A DNA stretch of 38,038 bases, taken from positions 1-38,038 of the forward strand of contig CAXGAH010000022.1 in NCBI GenBank assembly GCA_964007875.1, written 5' to 3'. This document shows positions 8,527-16,658 of the stretch, one piece after another. Position 1 is the first letter of the stretch. Every line of letters starts with the position of its first letter. Source of the stretch: UBA1275 sp002323515 (GTDB taxonomy: Bacteria; Bacteroidota; Rhodothermia; Balneolales; Balneolaceae). The translations under genes were made by a program, and so were the position numbers. The notes below the pieces were generated by a model, which saw nothing but the letters and a program-made list of their open reading frames with translations, did not search any database and had not been told where the DNA came from.

Positions 8527-9429
8527 ATGATAAAAATTGCATGGCATCCTTCATATATTCACCCTGTCCCAGATGGTCACCGTTTCCCTATGGAGAAGTA
8601 TGAACTCTTACCAATGCGTCTTATCCGAGAAGGTATAGTCAGTGAGGACAACTTCTTTGAGCCATCTCAGGGACTTACTTATGATCTTGATATTCATGAT
8701 TCAGAGTATTTGAGGCGTTTATTTAACCTTGAATTAACTAAAAAAGAAGTACGGGCTAGTGGGTTTACTCTAAGTCAAGACTTAATTCAAAGAGAGTTAC
8801 GCATTACAAATGGAACCGTTGAGGGAGCTCTTTGGGCTTTTAATAATCGTTCAGCAGCTTTCAATATAGCAGGAGGAACCCATCATGCATCTGCAAATAA
8901 AGCTGAAGGTTTTTGTTTACTTAACGATCAGGCTATTGCCTCTAGATATTTACTGGAAAACACAAATGTATCACAAATACTAATCATTGACTTGGACGTG
9001 CATCAGGGCAACGGAACTGCCCAAATATTTAAAAACATTAATAATGTATATACTTTCAGTATGCATGGGGCTAATAATTATCCATACCATAAACCTCCTT
9101 CCAATTTAGATATACCATTACCAGACAATACTAGTGACAGAAAATATCTTAGCTTATTAAAAAAATATTTACCAAACATTGTAACTAAGATAAATCCCGA
9201 TTTTATATTCTATTTAGCAGGTGTAGATGTATTAGCCGAAGATAAATTAGGCCGGCTTGGATTAACTCTAAACGGTTGTAAAGAACGAGATGAGTTGGTT
9301 TTTGCCTTGGCTAAGGATAATGATATCCCAATTATGACAACGATGGGGGGTGGATATGCCCCAGATATTAAAATAATTCTCGAGGCACATTGTAATACAT
9401 TTCGTAGTGCCTCGAATATATATTATTAA
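8527..9429 (+). CDS. Histone deacetylase/AcuC-family zinc hydrolase
   Basis: This 300-residue enzyme has the full arginase-fold deacetylase signature. The catalytic histidine pair is H119-H120 in AGGTHHA. The zinc ligands are D157 and H159 in DLDVHQGNGT and D234 in AGVDVLAED. The transition-state tyrosine is Y277 in MGGGYAPD. The family in bacteria includes acetoin-utilization AcuC proteins, acetylpolyamine amidohydrolases and protein lysine deacetylases, so the substrate may be an acetylated protein, a polyamine or another acylated amine. It is the right length for the short class IV/AcuC-like group. No signal peptide is seen, so it is cytoplasmic. Its only close neighbour in expression terms is the divergent SDR/DUF2867 gene. 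Confidence 0.88.
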   Translation: MIKIAWHPSYIHPVPDGHRFPMEKYELLPMRLIREGIVSEDNFFEPSQGLTYDLDIHDSEYLRRLFNLELTKKEVRASGFTLSQDLIQRELRITNGTVEGALWAFNNRSAAFNIAGGTHHASANKAEGFCLLNDQAIASRYLLENTNVSQILIIDLDVHQGNGTAQIFKNINNVYTFSMHGANNYPYHKPPSNLDIPLPDNTSDRKYLSLLKKYLPNIVTKINPDFIFYLAGVDVLAEDKLGRLGLTLNGCKERDELVFALAKDNDIPIMTTMGGGYAPDIKIILEAHCNTFRSASNIYY

Positions 9430-9459
9430 TAAATAAATTTAATTTTAAACTGATTCACT

Positions 9460-9478
9460 TAAAGCTTAAAAAGCTTTA
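9460..9478 (+). terminator. Possible rho-independent terminator after the deacetylase-family gene
   Basis: TAAAGCTT (9460-9467) and AAGCTTTA (9471-9478) form a perfect eight-base stem with a three-base loop 31 bp after the deacetylase stop codon. A T-biased stretch follows, though not a clean run. The stem is AT-rich and so only moderately stable. Confidence 0.4.
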
Positions 9479-9509
9479 GTTTGATTTATTGCTTAATTAA
9501 CTTTCATAT

Positions 9510-10517
9510 ATGAAATATTTACCTCTCATCTTTCTATTATTTTTTGCTCTAAGCAATAATATAATGGCGCAAAGCAGCAATGAAAAAAAATCCCAAAATG
9601 AGTTAAACTATCTAATTCAGTTAGACGATAATACATTACTTAAAGGAGAAATAAATAAATTAACTACAGACTCCATATATCTGAAGCTAGAATTTTTAGG
9701 TGATATCAGTTTATCAAGAAAATCAAATTTTATAGTTGAAATAGAGGGGGGTTCAACATTTAGAGGTGAATTATTAGAAATATCAAATGACTCTTTACTA
9801 TTTGATATGACCGAGTTTACAGTTGTGTGGGTAAAAAACATAGATATTGTCAAACTCACAGTTTTAAAGTGGCAAGATATCGGTACTGAAGGGTATAGTA
9901 TTGCAAATCAACACAAAACAAGATATCTATTTAGTCCTTCAAGTTATTCTCTAGGTATGGGAAATGGGTATTATCAAAATATTTATGGAGTCTTTAATGC
10001 TGTAAATTATGGAGTTAGTGAAAATATAAGTATTGGTTTTGGAGCAGATTTTCTATCACTACTAAATGAAGGTACCCCATCTGCATTTATAACTCCTAAG
10101 ATTAGTAAGAAATACAATGATAATACTTATCTAGGTGGAGGCCTTTTAATTGGATCATTAGGCATTTTTGATCCAACTAACCCTTTTATTGTGTTAGGTT
10201 ATGGAGTAGTCACTAGGGGAACAGAGAATAGAAATTTAACCCTAGCAATTGGCCATAGTTATGGAAATAAATCATTGACCTCTCATGTAATTACTTTAAA
10301 TGCGTATAGTAGAATTAGCAATAGATACGGTTTTGTCTCAGAAAATTGGTTAATGAAAGAAACAGCAATACTAGCTTATGGTCTTAGGAAATTCGACAAA
10401 AGAATTTCCACAGATTTTGGTATCGCTTATATTTCTGTGAAAATGAGCGATACTTTTGATGACTCATATAGAGTAGCATTTCCTTTTCCTTATCTTGGCT
10501 GGGTAATTAATTGGTAG
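9510..10517 (+). CDS. Unknown secreted, probably outer-membrane beta-barrel-like protein
   Basis: I do not recognise this 335-residue protein. It starts MKYLPLIFLLFFALSNNIMA followed by QS, a clear signal peptide. Residues 35-120 contain two related stretches with a D-x-L-x-G-E pattern (TLLKGEINKLTTDSIYLK and STFRGELLEISNDSLLFD). These suggest a small duplicated beta motif of the kind that reads as repeated hairpins. The remaining two thirds consists of alternating aromatic/glycine strands (for example ISIGFGADFLS and TYLGGGLLIGSLGIF) and ends in GWVINW with a terminal aromatic residue, as expected of an outer-membrane barrel. It is followed 18 bp later by the GNAT gene and may share a transcript with it. 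Confidence 0.55.
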   Translation: MKYLPLIFLLFFALSNNIMAQSSNEKKSQNELNYLIQLDDNTLLKGEINKLTTDSIYLKLEFLGDISLSRKSNFIVEIEGGSTFRGELLEISNDSLLFDMTEFTVVWVKNIDIVKLTVLKWQDIGTEGYSIANQHKTRYLFSPSSYSLGMGNGYYQNIYGVFNAVNYGVSENISIGFGADFLSLLNEGTPSAFITPKISKKYNDNTYLGGGLLIGSLGIFDPTNPFIVLGYGVVTRGTENRNLTLAIGHSYGNKSLTSHVITLNAYSRISNRYGFVSENWLMKETAILAYGLRKFDKRISTDFGIAYISVKMSDTFDDSYRVAFPFPYLGWVINW

Positions 10518-10535
10518 TCATTTTAAAGAGATTGA

Positions 10536-11009
10536 ATGATTAGAATACTCACACCCAAGGATCTAGAATTAATATATGAGTGGAATGAATCTACAGTACC
10601 TAAAGTAAATTCACTTACCTTTGAAGAATTCCGTTTACAATCTATCAATTGTACCTATAGCTATATCCAGTATTCATCAGATTCCGATCCTGTAGGTTTC
10701 ATATTCTTATATAACGAGAAAACTGAATATAACAGCCTAAATTACTTATACTTCAAAAACCGGTACCAGAATTTCTTATATGTTGACAGAATCATTGTTG
10801 CCGAAGAACACCAAAAAAAAGGGTATGGTCAACAATTATATGATTTTGTAATTGATACTCACAAACCAGATATATTTTGCTGTGAAGTGAATATTACCCC
10901 ACCAAATGGACCATCGCTAAGTTTTCATCAAAAATATGGCTTCAAAGAAATAGGTCAACAGACTGTCTACAATAAAGTAGTTAGTCTGTTGACCTATTCT
11001 AAAAAGTAA
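10536..11009 (+). CDS. GNAT-family N-acetyltransferase
   Basis: The 157-residue protein has the GNAT acetyl-CoA-binding motif A in VDRIIVAEEHQKKGYGQQLY, where Q-K-K-G-Y-G is the pyrophosphate loop. The family motif B region follows, with SLSFHQKYGFKEIG near the C-terminus. These enzymes transfer an acetyl group to an amine of a small molecule or protein; the acceptor is unknown. The gene starts 18 bp after the unknown envelope protein and ends 16 bp before the stop codon of the converging protease gene. The last codons also form a perfect inverted repeat (10949-10998), so the coding sequence doubles as an RNA structure. Confidence 0.82.
   Translation: MIRILTPKDLELIYEWNESTVPKVNSLTFEEFRLQSINCTYSYIQYSSDSDPVGFIFLYNEKTEYNSLNYLYFKNRYQNFLYVDRIIVAEEHQKKGYGQQLYDFVIDTHKPDIFCCEVNITPPNGPSLSFHQKYGFKEIGQQTVYNKVVSLLTYSKK
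10949..10998 (-). terminator. Perfect 16-bp inverted repeat inside the end of the GNAT gene; probable terminator for the converging protease gene
   Basis: The arms 10949-10964 and 10983-10998 are exact reverse complements (AATAGGTCAACAGACT and its mate) around an 18-base loop. Read on the minus strand, the stem lies just past the protease stop codon and is followed by TTTCTTT, which fits an intrinsic terminator. On the plus strand it ends 11 bp before the GNAT stop codon ends, and the downstream sequence is A-rich, so it would be a poor terminator for the GNAT gene itself. Confidence 0.6.
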
Positions 11010-11025
11010 TATTAAAAGAAATGAC

Positions 11026-14000
11026 TTATTTAATAAGCATCATCTTTCTGGTTTCCAGGTAGCTACCTGATTTAAGCTGATAGATATAAACCCCCGAAGA
11101 GAGCGCTGAAGCATCAAACTGAATAGTATGTGCTCCTGCATTCTGAGTTCCATTAACCAGTTGAGCAACTTTTTGCCCAAGCATATTATAAACTTCTAAA
11201 GTTACATTGCCTGGCTCTGCTATACTGTATTGTATTAATGTACTTGGGTTAAATGGATTCGGATAGTTCTGCGCTAAAGAATAAACATTTGGATTGGTAA
11301 GATCCTCACTGCTTGTTAACACAGTTACACTCACATTTTCAGAGTATTCTGCTTCCGAACCACTATTATCAGTAACTTTTAAAGATACGCTATAATCACC
11401 CACTGCAGAATAATTGTGATACGGATCTTTTTCATTACTTGTTGTTCCATCTCCAAAATTCCATTCATATTGGACAATAGCGCCTTCTGGGTCACGAGCA
11501 TCATTTGAAGTGTTAGCAAAATTAAATTCACTGCCACCTGCTTGATTTTGCTCAATATTAAACGAAGCTACTGGTGCGTCATTAACAGGAGTTATTACCA
11601 CAGAAACCATCATGGAATCCATGACATGATCTTCATGACCAGCATATATCATAGCTTCCGACTGCCCATAATAGTCCTCTGCAGCAGTAATCATAATAAC
11701 ATGCTCACCAGGTGTATGTGTCACTTGTACTGCATCATGCATTGATTTACCCCAAACCATCATATTTTTATCCATGCCACCTACACCGGCAGCCATCGTC
11801 ATGGTACTAAGCTTTAACTCATTGTCTTCTAGCAGGACAAACTGCTGAGTCGCACCTGTTTTAAATCCAGGTTCTGCCATTACCATGATATAAATAACTG
11901 CTTCAGCATAGTCCATACCGTCATCTATTCGATATGTTATCATGTCCATTCCATCAAAATTTAGAGGAGCAACATAGTATGGAGGGCCATCTATTTCAAG
12001 ATGTTTAAAGCTACCATAAACGGGATCAGTCATATCAGTTAAGAATACTTGTCCTGAATCATCATAATCATTAGAAGTTGCAAATGCTGCAATATCTAGG
12101 GTATTTATGACATCTCCGGAAACGACCATCATAGTGTCATTTTTAGCAACAGGTGGTTGATTTTTGATCATGAAATCTAACGAGTGAACAGCAGGACCAT
12201 AATAAAAACCATCTAAACTATTGTTATCAATCATAGAAATAAGACTGAATGTACCAGTACCAATACCCATTTTTGCTGTTTCAACTCCTACAGTGACTGT
12301 TTCAGCATTTCCAGGTTCTACCATTCCATCAGTCTCAGACATAAAGTATGGGCTTTGTGCTACGGCTATACCAACATTATCAAATAATGCACCCCATCCT
12401 TCTACATAGTCCGTATCAGATGAAAGAAGAAATGCAAATCTAACGTCAGTTTCTCCGGCGTACATTGAAATATCAATAATAGCTTTTTGGTATGAACCGT
12501 CTGCTATTAATGTGCCGTAATATGTCTCATCTATCATCCCAGCAAAACCACCATTAATGAATGCAGCAACTAAAAATTGGTCATACCCATCTTCTAATTG
12601 TGCTGCATAGTCAAATTCCAAGTAAGCTGGCATATATTCATTCCCTTCTGCATCAACTAAATTACTAAAATCAAAAGAAGGAGTAATAGCATCAGTAAAA
12701 GCATCATTTAGATATCCATCTGCAAAATCGCCTGCAAGAAAAACTAGATTTTCCGCATTTTCAGGTTCTGGTAAATTGAATAACTCCCAAGATTCACCAA
12801 CTCCAGTCAGATCTCTAACTATCCAATTAGCTAGTGTATAATTTGGATCATTTAGATCATCCATCCAAAGTGTAATTGGTTCACCCATAACTGGTACCCC
12901 TCCTGTGCCTCCGCCTTGGTCATGATCTAGTAAACCTGGATCTATTTCAAGCTTTATGCTCTCAGAATTATCATAATCACCCAAATTAATTCCTTTAAGT
13001 CTTTCAATCACTTTATCACGTTTGAGTTTTTTATCTTTTACAATTGAAAGGATTGGCTCAAATGTTATAATTTCATTCAATGATTCATTCATTGCTGGAT
13101 CTAGCAATTGCAGTGATTGCATAACATTAAAATAGAGTGGTATTTCACTTTCATTTATGATATCAAAAGAACCACTCACAACATCTCCCAATTCAACTTC
13201 ACCAGCAAAAGTATTTTCTTCAGATAAACGAATGGTTGGGAACTCAAGTGTTCTACCATATAGTGGTATTGAGACCTCTGTACCACCTGATAAGCTAAAA
13301 GCTAATTGACCAGTACTGTTTGAACTGTCAGGATCAAAGTAGCTAACTGTTGTACTAAACACACCGCCTGCATCAATTACAGTATTGGTCGGATCAGCTC
13401 CAATTTTGAAGCCTGGAGCATCAGTAAATGCATAACCAGAAATTGTCACAGACTCTGATGAATTATTCACAAAACCAACTTGCTGATCGGCAGAATCTTC
13501 AAAGAATAAACGGTGATATCCAGAAAATAAATCATGGGATGGAATAATATTACCATCTTTCTCTGGATTTATATTTGCATGTGCATTTAATCGTTCACCT
13601 TCCCCAACCATCATATATTGATTGAAAGCATCTCCATTAGCTAGCACTCTTGTCATAAGCTCAACACCTGATTCATCCGGGAAATATGCTTTGGCTAGTG
13701 CTATGGCACCTGTGACATGTGGGGAAGCCATTGAAGTGCCGCTCATATATACATACTGATTATCTGGATATGTCGATATGATATCAGAGCCAGGTGCAAA
13801 TATGTCTACAGTATAGTTACCAAAATCAGTAAAAGAAGACGGTGTTTCATCTGCTGTACTACTAGCAACCGTGATTATGTTAGCCGAGTTGATGTTATTT
13901 GGATAAGAGTAATACATCTGATTATCTCTATTCAAACTAGAGTTACCAGCTGACACGCTCCAAACTGCCCCATGGCTTCCGTGATCTTTTGCGAAAGCAG

Positions 14001-16521
14001 TCATTTCCATCACAAATGCATTGCTCTCCTCATCTACTATTGCTGATCCACCACCCCAGCTGTGATTAATCGCTATGATCTCAACATCTTGATCAAGTAG
14101 TGTTGAGATATATTGGAATCCTTCTAAGATAGCTGCACTTGAACTACCACCAAATTCATCAAACATCATGACGTTAATGATCTTTACTTTTTGCGCAACA
14201 CCAGAAACTCCTATCCCATTATTACCCACTGCACCTATCGTACCTGCAACATGAGTACCATGAAAACTTCCAGCATTAATGAATCTGTTATCTTGGTAAA
14301 CAGGAGCCCAACCATGGAAGTCATCAACAAAGCCGTTTTGGTCATCATCAACTCCATTAACTTCATCTGCTGAAATTACCCCATCACCATTCAAATCCTC
14401 TCCTGAATTGACCCAAGCATTTCCTGCTAAATCAGGGTGGCTAAAATCTACCCCATCATCAAAAACAACGACAATTGCTGAGTCTGATCCTGTTGCTAAT
14501 TCCCAGGCATCGAATGCAGAGATATCTGCTCCAGGAGTTCCCCCTCCTTCCCAAGTGCCGTCATTATAGAATGAGTATTGCCTGTTAATTAGTGGATCAT
14601 TTACAGGATATTCTTCAATTACTATATTGTCAAAGGTTGCTACAGTTTCAGAGTCAAAAGCTAATCCATCAACAATAAACTCATAGTAAATTGTATCACC
14701 TATAAAGCTTGCAGGTAATATATACCAAATATATTCGTCATAAGCTGACATATCGAATGCAACTTCACCATTATTAGATGATTGTATATACAATTCTTTG
14801 TAACCACTTACTCCGTTATCATAATCAAACTTCATACGATATAACTTTGTAGAATCTAATCCAGATAGATCAAGTAATGGTGAACGATACCCACCATAAA
14901 ATTCAGTGGGTAGTTTACCATCCAAATATCCTTCAAGAAATGTGTAGCTTAAATCAGAATTGTTGCTAGCCCAACCGAATGCATCATTAGCGATTCCTTC
15001 GTTAGTTTCTATTTTTAATCCACTTGGGCTTACTTTATTAAGAGATATATTATCAATTATAAGATCTGCTGTATCACCAGATACTTCAAATCCTAATTTC
15101 ATATTCTCCCAGATTTGAGTAATGTTTGTATTGAGTGTGTAGGTTTTCATCTCGCCATCAACGTCAACATTACCATCCCAATAACGTGCCCAACCGCCAC
15201 CGACTTCGCCTAAAAATACATGAAAACTTTTTGCACCATCAGGGCTCATAGCATCAAAAGTTAATTCCCAATCTCCACCTTGTGCTAATGCCTCAATCTG
15301 TTCTGTTGATAGCGATTGATATGCTTGTAACTCCCAAGGATTACCAGATGATTCTACAACAAATTTAAGTGAATCATCAAAAGAAATAGTACCTCTGTTG
15401 CCTTCAGTGGTCCACAATGAATCACCATCTGAAAAATCTCCATTATGCACTATATTTTTTGGAATATGTTTTAAAACTACATCATCAATTTGAAGATCAT
15501 TAACATCAGCACCCACCTCAAACCCTAACTTCATATTCTCCCAAGATCTATCTACTTCTGTAGTTAATGTGTACGTTTTCCAATCACCATCAACCGTTAC
15601 AAGTCCATCTCCGTCTGCAGCCCAATAACGATCCCAGCCACCTCCATTCTCTCCTAAGAATACATGGAAAGTTTTATCACCGTCTGGACTCATAGCTTTG
15701 AAACTTAATTCCCATGTCCCACCCATTGTCAACCCATCAATTTGAATAGGTGCTAATTCCTGCCATGCTTGAACATCCCAAGGATTACCAGCCTGAGAAA
15801 TAGTAAATTTCAGGGTATCATCAATACTTATACTTCCAAATTGTCCATTATTTTCTGATGAATTTTCTTCCCATAAACGATAATCGTCACTTTCAAATAA
15901 TTGATCAAACCCGCCATTAAGTACGATATTTTCACCGTCTCTATAAATAATCGCTGCCTGTGCATAACCATCTACACCATTTGAGAAATCTTGGTTATAA
16001 ACTGTTGGAAGCTTACTATTTGTATGCTCATTTCTTTCTGGTGAATGTAATGAGATAGTAGCGCCATTGAAGTTACCTTTAAAAAATCTATTACTAGACA
16101 CCTCAGATCCATCCATGTTTGAATTAATCTGCTTAGCTTCTGTTATCTCATACTCACCTCGACTAAAATAATAGTTTGGGAATGCAGAAACACCAGGTAC
16201 ACTGTTAAGTCGCTTTAATACATCCTCATAATCTTTGACTTTAACTTTCCATTCTTCTGCACCCTCAAAGAGAATTTTTTTGGTGTCTTCCACACCATAA
16301 CCACTTTTGATACCTTCAAGTCTGGCTTGGTTAGAAACTTGTAGACCATTTAATTTAAATTTAGTTTCGTCTACTTTTACAATAACACTATTTGCAACGA
16401 CTTTACTGCCTTTGTATTCTACAATGTTTTGAGATACTTGTGCATTTATATTTGAAGTTGTAAATAGTAAAGCAACGAACAGCAGTGTTAAGAGAGAGTT
16501 AGTTTTGTAGTGGTGTTTCAT
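11026..16521 (-). CDS. Giant secreted subtilisin-like (S8) protease with T9SS type A sorting domain
   Basis: I place the start at the ATG at 16521 because a signal peptide (MKHHYKTNSLLTLLFVALLF, then NINAQ) begins there and AAAAGG lies upstream; a further in-frame start is at 16584. The 1831-residue order is: signal peptide, propeptide-like region (30-120), two homologous carbohydrate-binding-like modules (about 199-351 and 357-497), another beta module (500-640), S8 catalytic domain, several beta modules including a Met-rich cadherin-like one, a PKD domain (about 1650-1740), and a C-terminal T9SS sorting domain. The triad is D688 in VVVFDDG, H754 in HGTHVAG and S930 in GTSMASPH, with oxyanion N860 in SAGN. 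A calcium-loop-like DLNGDGVISADE (709-720) lies between D and H. It should be surface-attached or secreted and degrade protein. Confidence 0.9.
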   Translation of the reverse strand: MKHHYKTNSLLTLLFVALLFTTSNINAQVSQNIVEYKGSKVVANSVIVKVDETKFKLNGLQVSNQARLEGIKSGYGVEDTKKILFEGAEEWKVKVKDYEDVLKRLNSVPGVSAFPNYYFSRGEYEITEAKQINSNMDGSEVSSNRFFKGNFNGATISLHSPERNEHTNSKLPTVYNQDFSNGVDGYAQAAIIYRDGENIVLNGGFDQLFESDDYRLWEENSSENNGQFGSISIDDTLKFTISQAGNPWDVQAWQELAPIQIDGLTMGGTWELSFKAMSPDGDKTFHVFLGENGGGWDRYWAADGDGLVTVDGDWKTYTLTTEVDRSWENMKLGFEVGADVNDLQIDDVVLKHIPKNIVHNGDFSDGDSLWTTEGNRGTISFDDSLKFVVESSGNPWELQAYQSLSTEQIEALAQGGDWELTFDAMSPDGAKSFHVFLGEVGGGWARYWDGNVDVDGEMKTYTLNTNITQIWENMKLGFEVSGDTADLIIDNISLNKVSPSGLKIETNEGIANDAFGWASNNSDLSYTFLEGYLDGKLPTEFYGGYRSPLLDLSGLDSTKLYRMKFDYDNGVSGYKELYIQSSNNGEVAFDMSAYDEYIWYILPASFIGDTIYYEFIVDGLAFDSETVATFDNIVIEEYPVNDPLINRQYSFYNDGTWEGGGTPGADISAFDAWELATGSDSAIVVVFDDGVDFSHPDLAGNAWVNSGEDLNGDGVISADEVNGVDDDQNGFVDDFHGWAPVYQDNRFINAGSFHGTHVAGTIGAVGNNGIGVSGVAQKVKIINVMMFDEFGGSSSAAILEGFQYISTLLDQDVEIIAINHSWGGGSAIVDEESNAFVMEMTAFAKDHGSHGAVWSVSAGNSSLNRDNQMYYSYPNNINSANIITVASSTADETPSSFTDFGNYTVDIFAPGSDIISTYPDNQYVYMSGTSMASPHVTGAIALAKAYFPDESGVELMTRVLANGDAFNQYMMVGEGERLNAHANINPEKDGNIIPSHDLFSGYHRLFFEDSADQQVGFVNNSSESVTISGYAFTDAPGFKIGADPTNTVIDAGGVFSTTVSYFDPDSSNSTGQLAFSLSGGTEVSIPLYGRTLEFPTIRLSEENTFAGEVELGDVVSGSFDIINESEIPLYFNVMQSLQLLDPAMNESLNEIITFEPILSIVKDKKLKRDKVIERLKGINLGDYDNSESIKLEIDPGLLDHDQGGGTGGVPVMGEPITLWMDDLNDPNYTLANWIVRDLTGVGESWELFNLPEPENAENLVFLAGDFADGYLNDAFTDAITPSFDFSNLVDAEGNEYMPAYLEFDYAAQLEDGYDQFLVAAFINGGFAGMIDETYYGTLIADGSYQKAIIDISMYAGETDVRFAFLLSSDTDYVEGWGALFDNVGIAVAQSPYFMSETDGMVEPGNAETVTVGVETAKMGIGTGTFSLISMIDNNSLDGFYYGPAVHSLDFMIKNQPPVAKNDTMMVVSGDVINTLDIAAFATSNDYDDSGQVFLTDMTDPVYGSFKHLEIDGPPYYVAPLNFDGMDMITYRIDDGMDYAEAVIYIMVMAEPGFKTGATQQFVLLEDNELKLSTMTMAAGVGGMDKNMMVWGKSMHDAVQVTHTPGEHVIMITAAEDYYGQSEAMIYAGHEDHVMDSMMVSVVITPVNDAPVASFNIEQNQAGGSEFNFANTSNDARDPEGAIVQYEWNFGDGTTSNEKDPYHNYSAVGDYSVSLKVTDNSGSEAEYSENVSVTVLTSSEDLTNPNVYSLAQNYPNPFNPSTLIQYSIAEPGNVTLEVYNMLGQKVAQLVNGTQNAGAHTIQFDASALSSGVYIYQLKSGSYLETRKMMLIK

Positions 16522-16658
16522 GATTGACCTTTTGAATTTATTTATCGGAGAACTATAACTATTTTGTAAAGAAATTATAATCATATTATAAGGACCTTAT
16601 ATTTAATGAATAAATCTATAAACACAAAATCAATCTTTTAACTTCAACGCGTTACCAA

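Noticed and set aside
11026..16584. Start of the giant protease at 16584
   Set aside because: The signal peptide begins at the ATG at 16521, which also has an AAAAGG site; the 21 extra residues would sit before the signal peptide.
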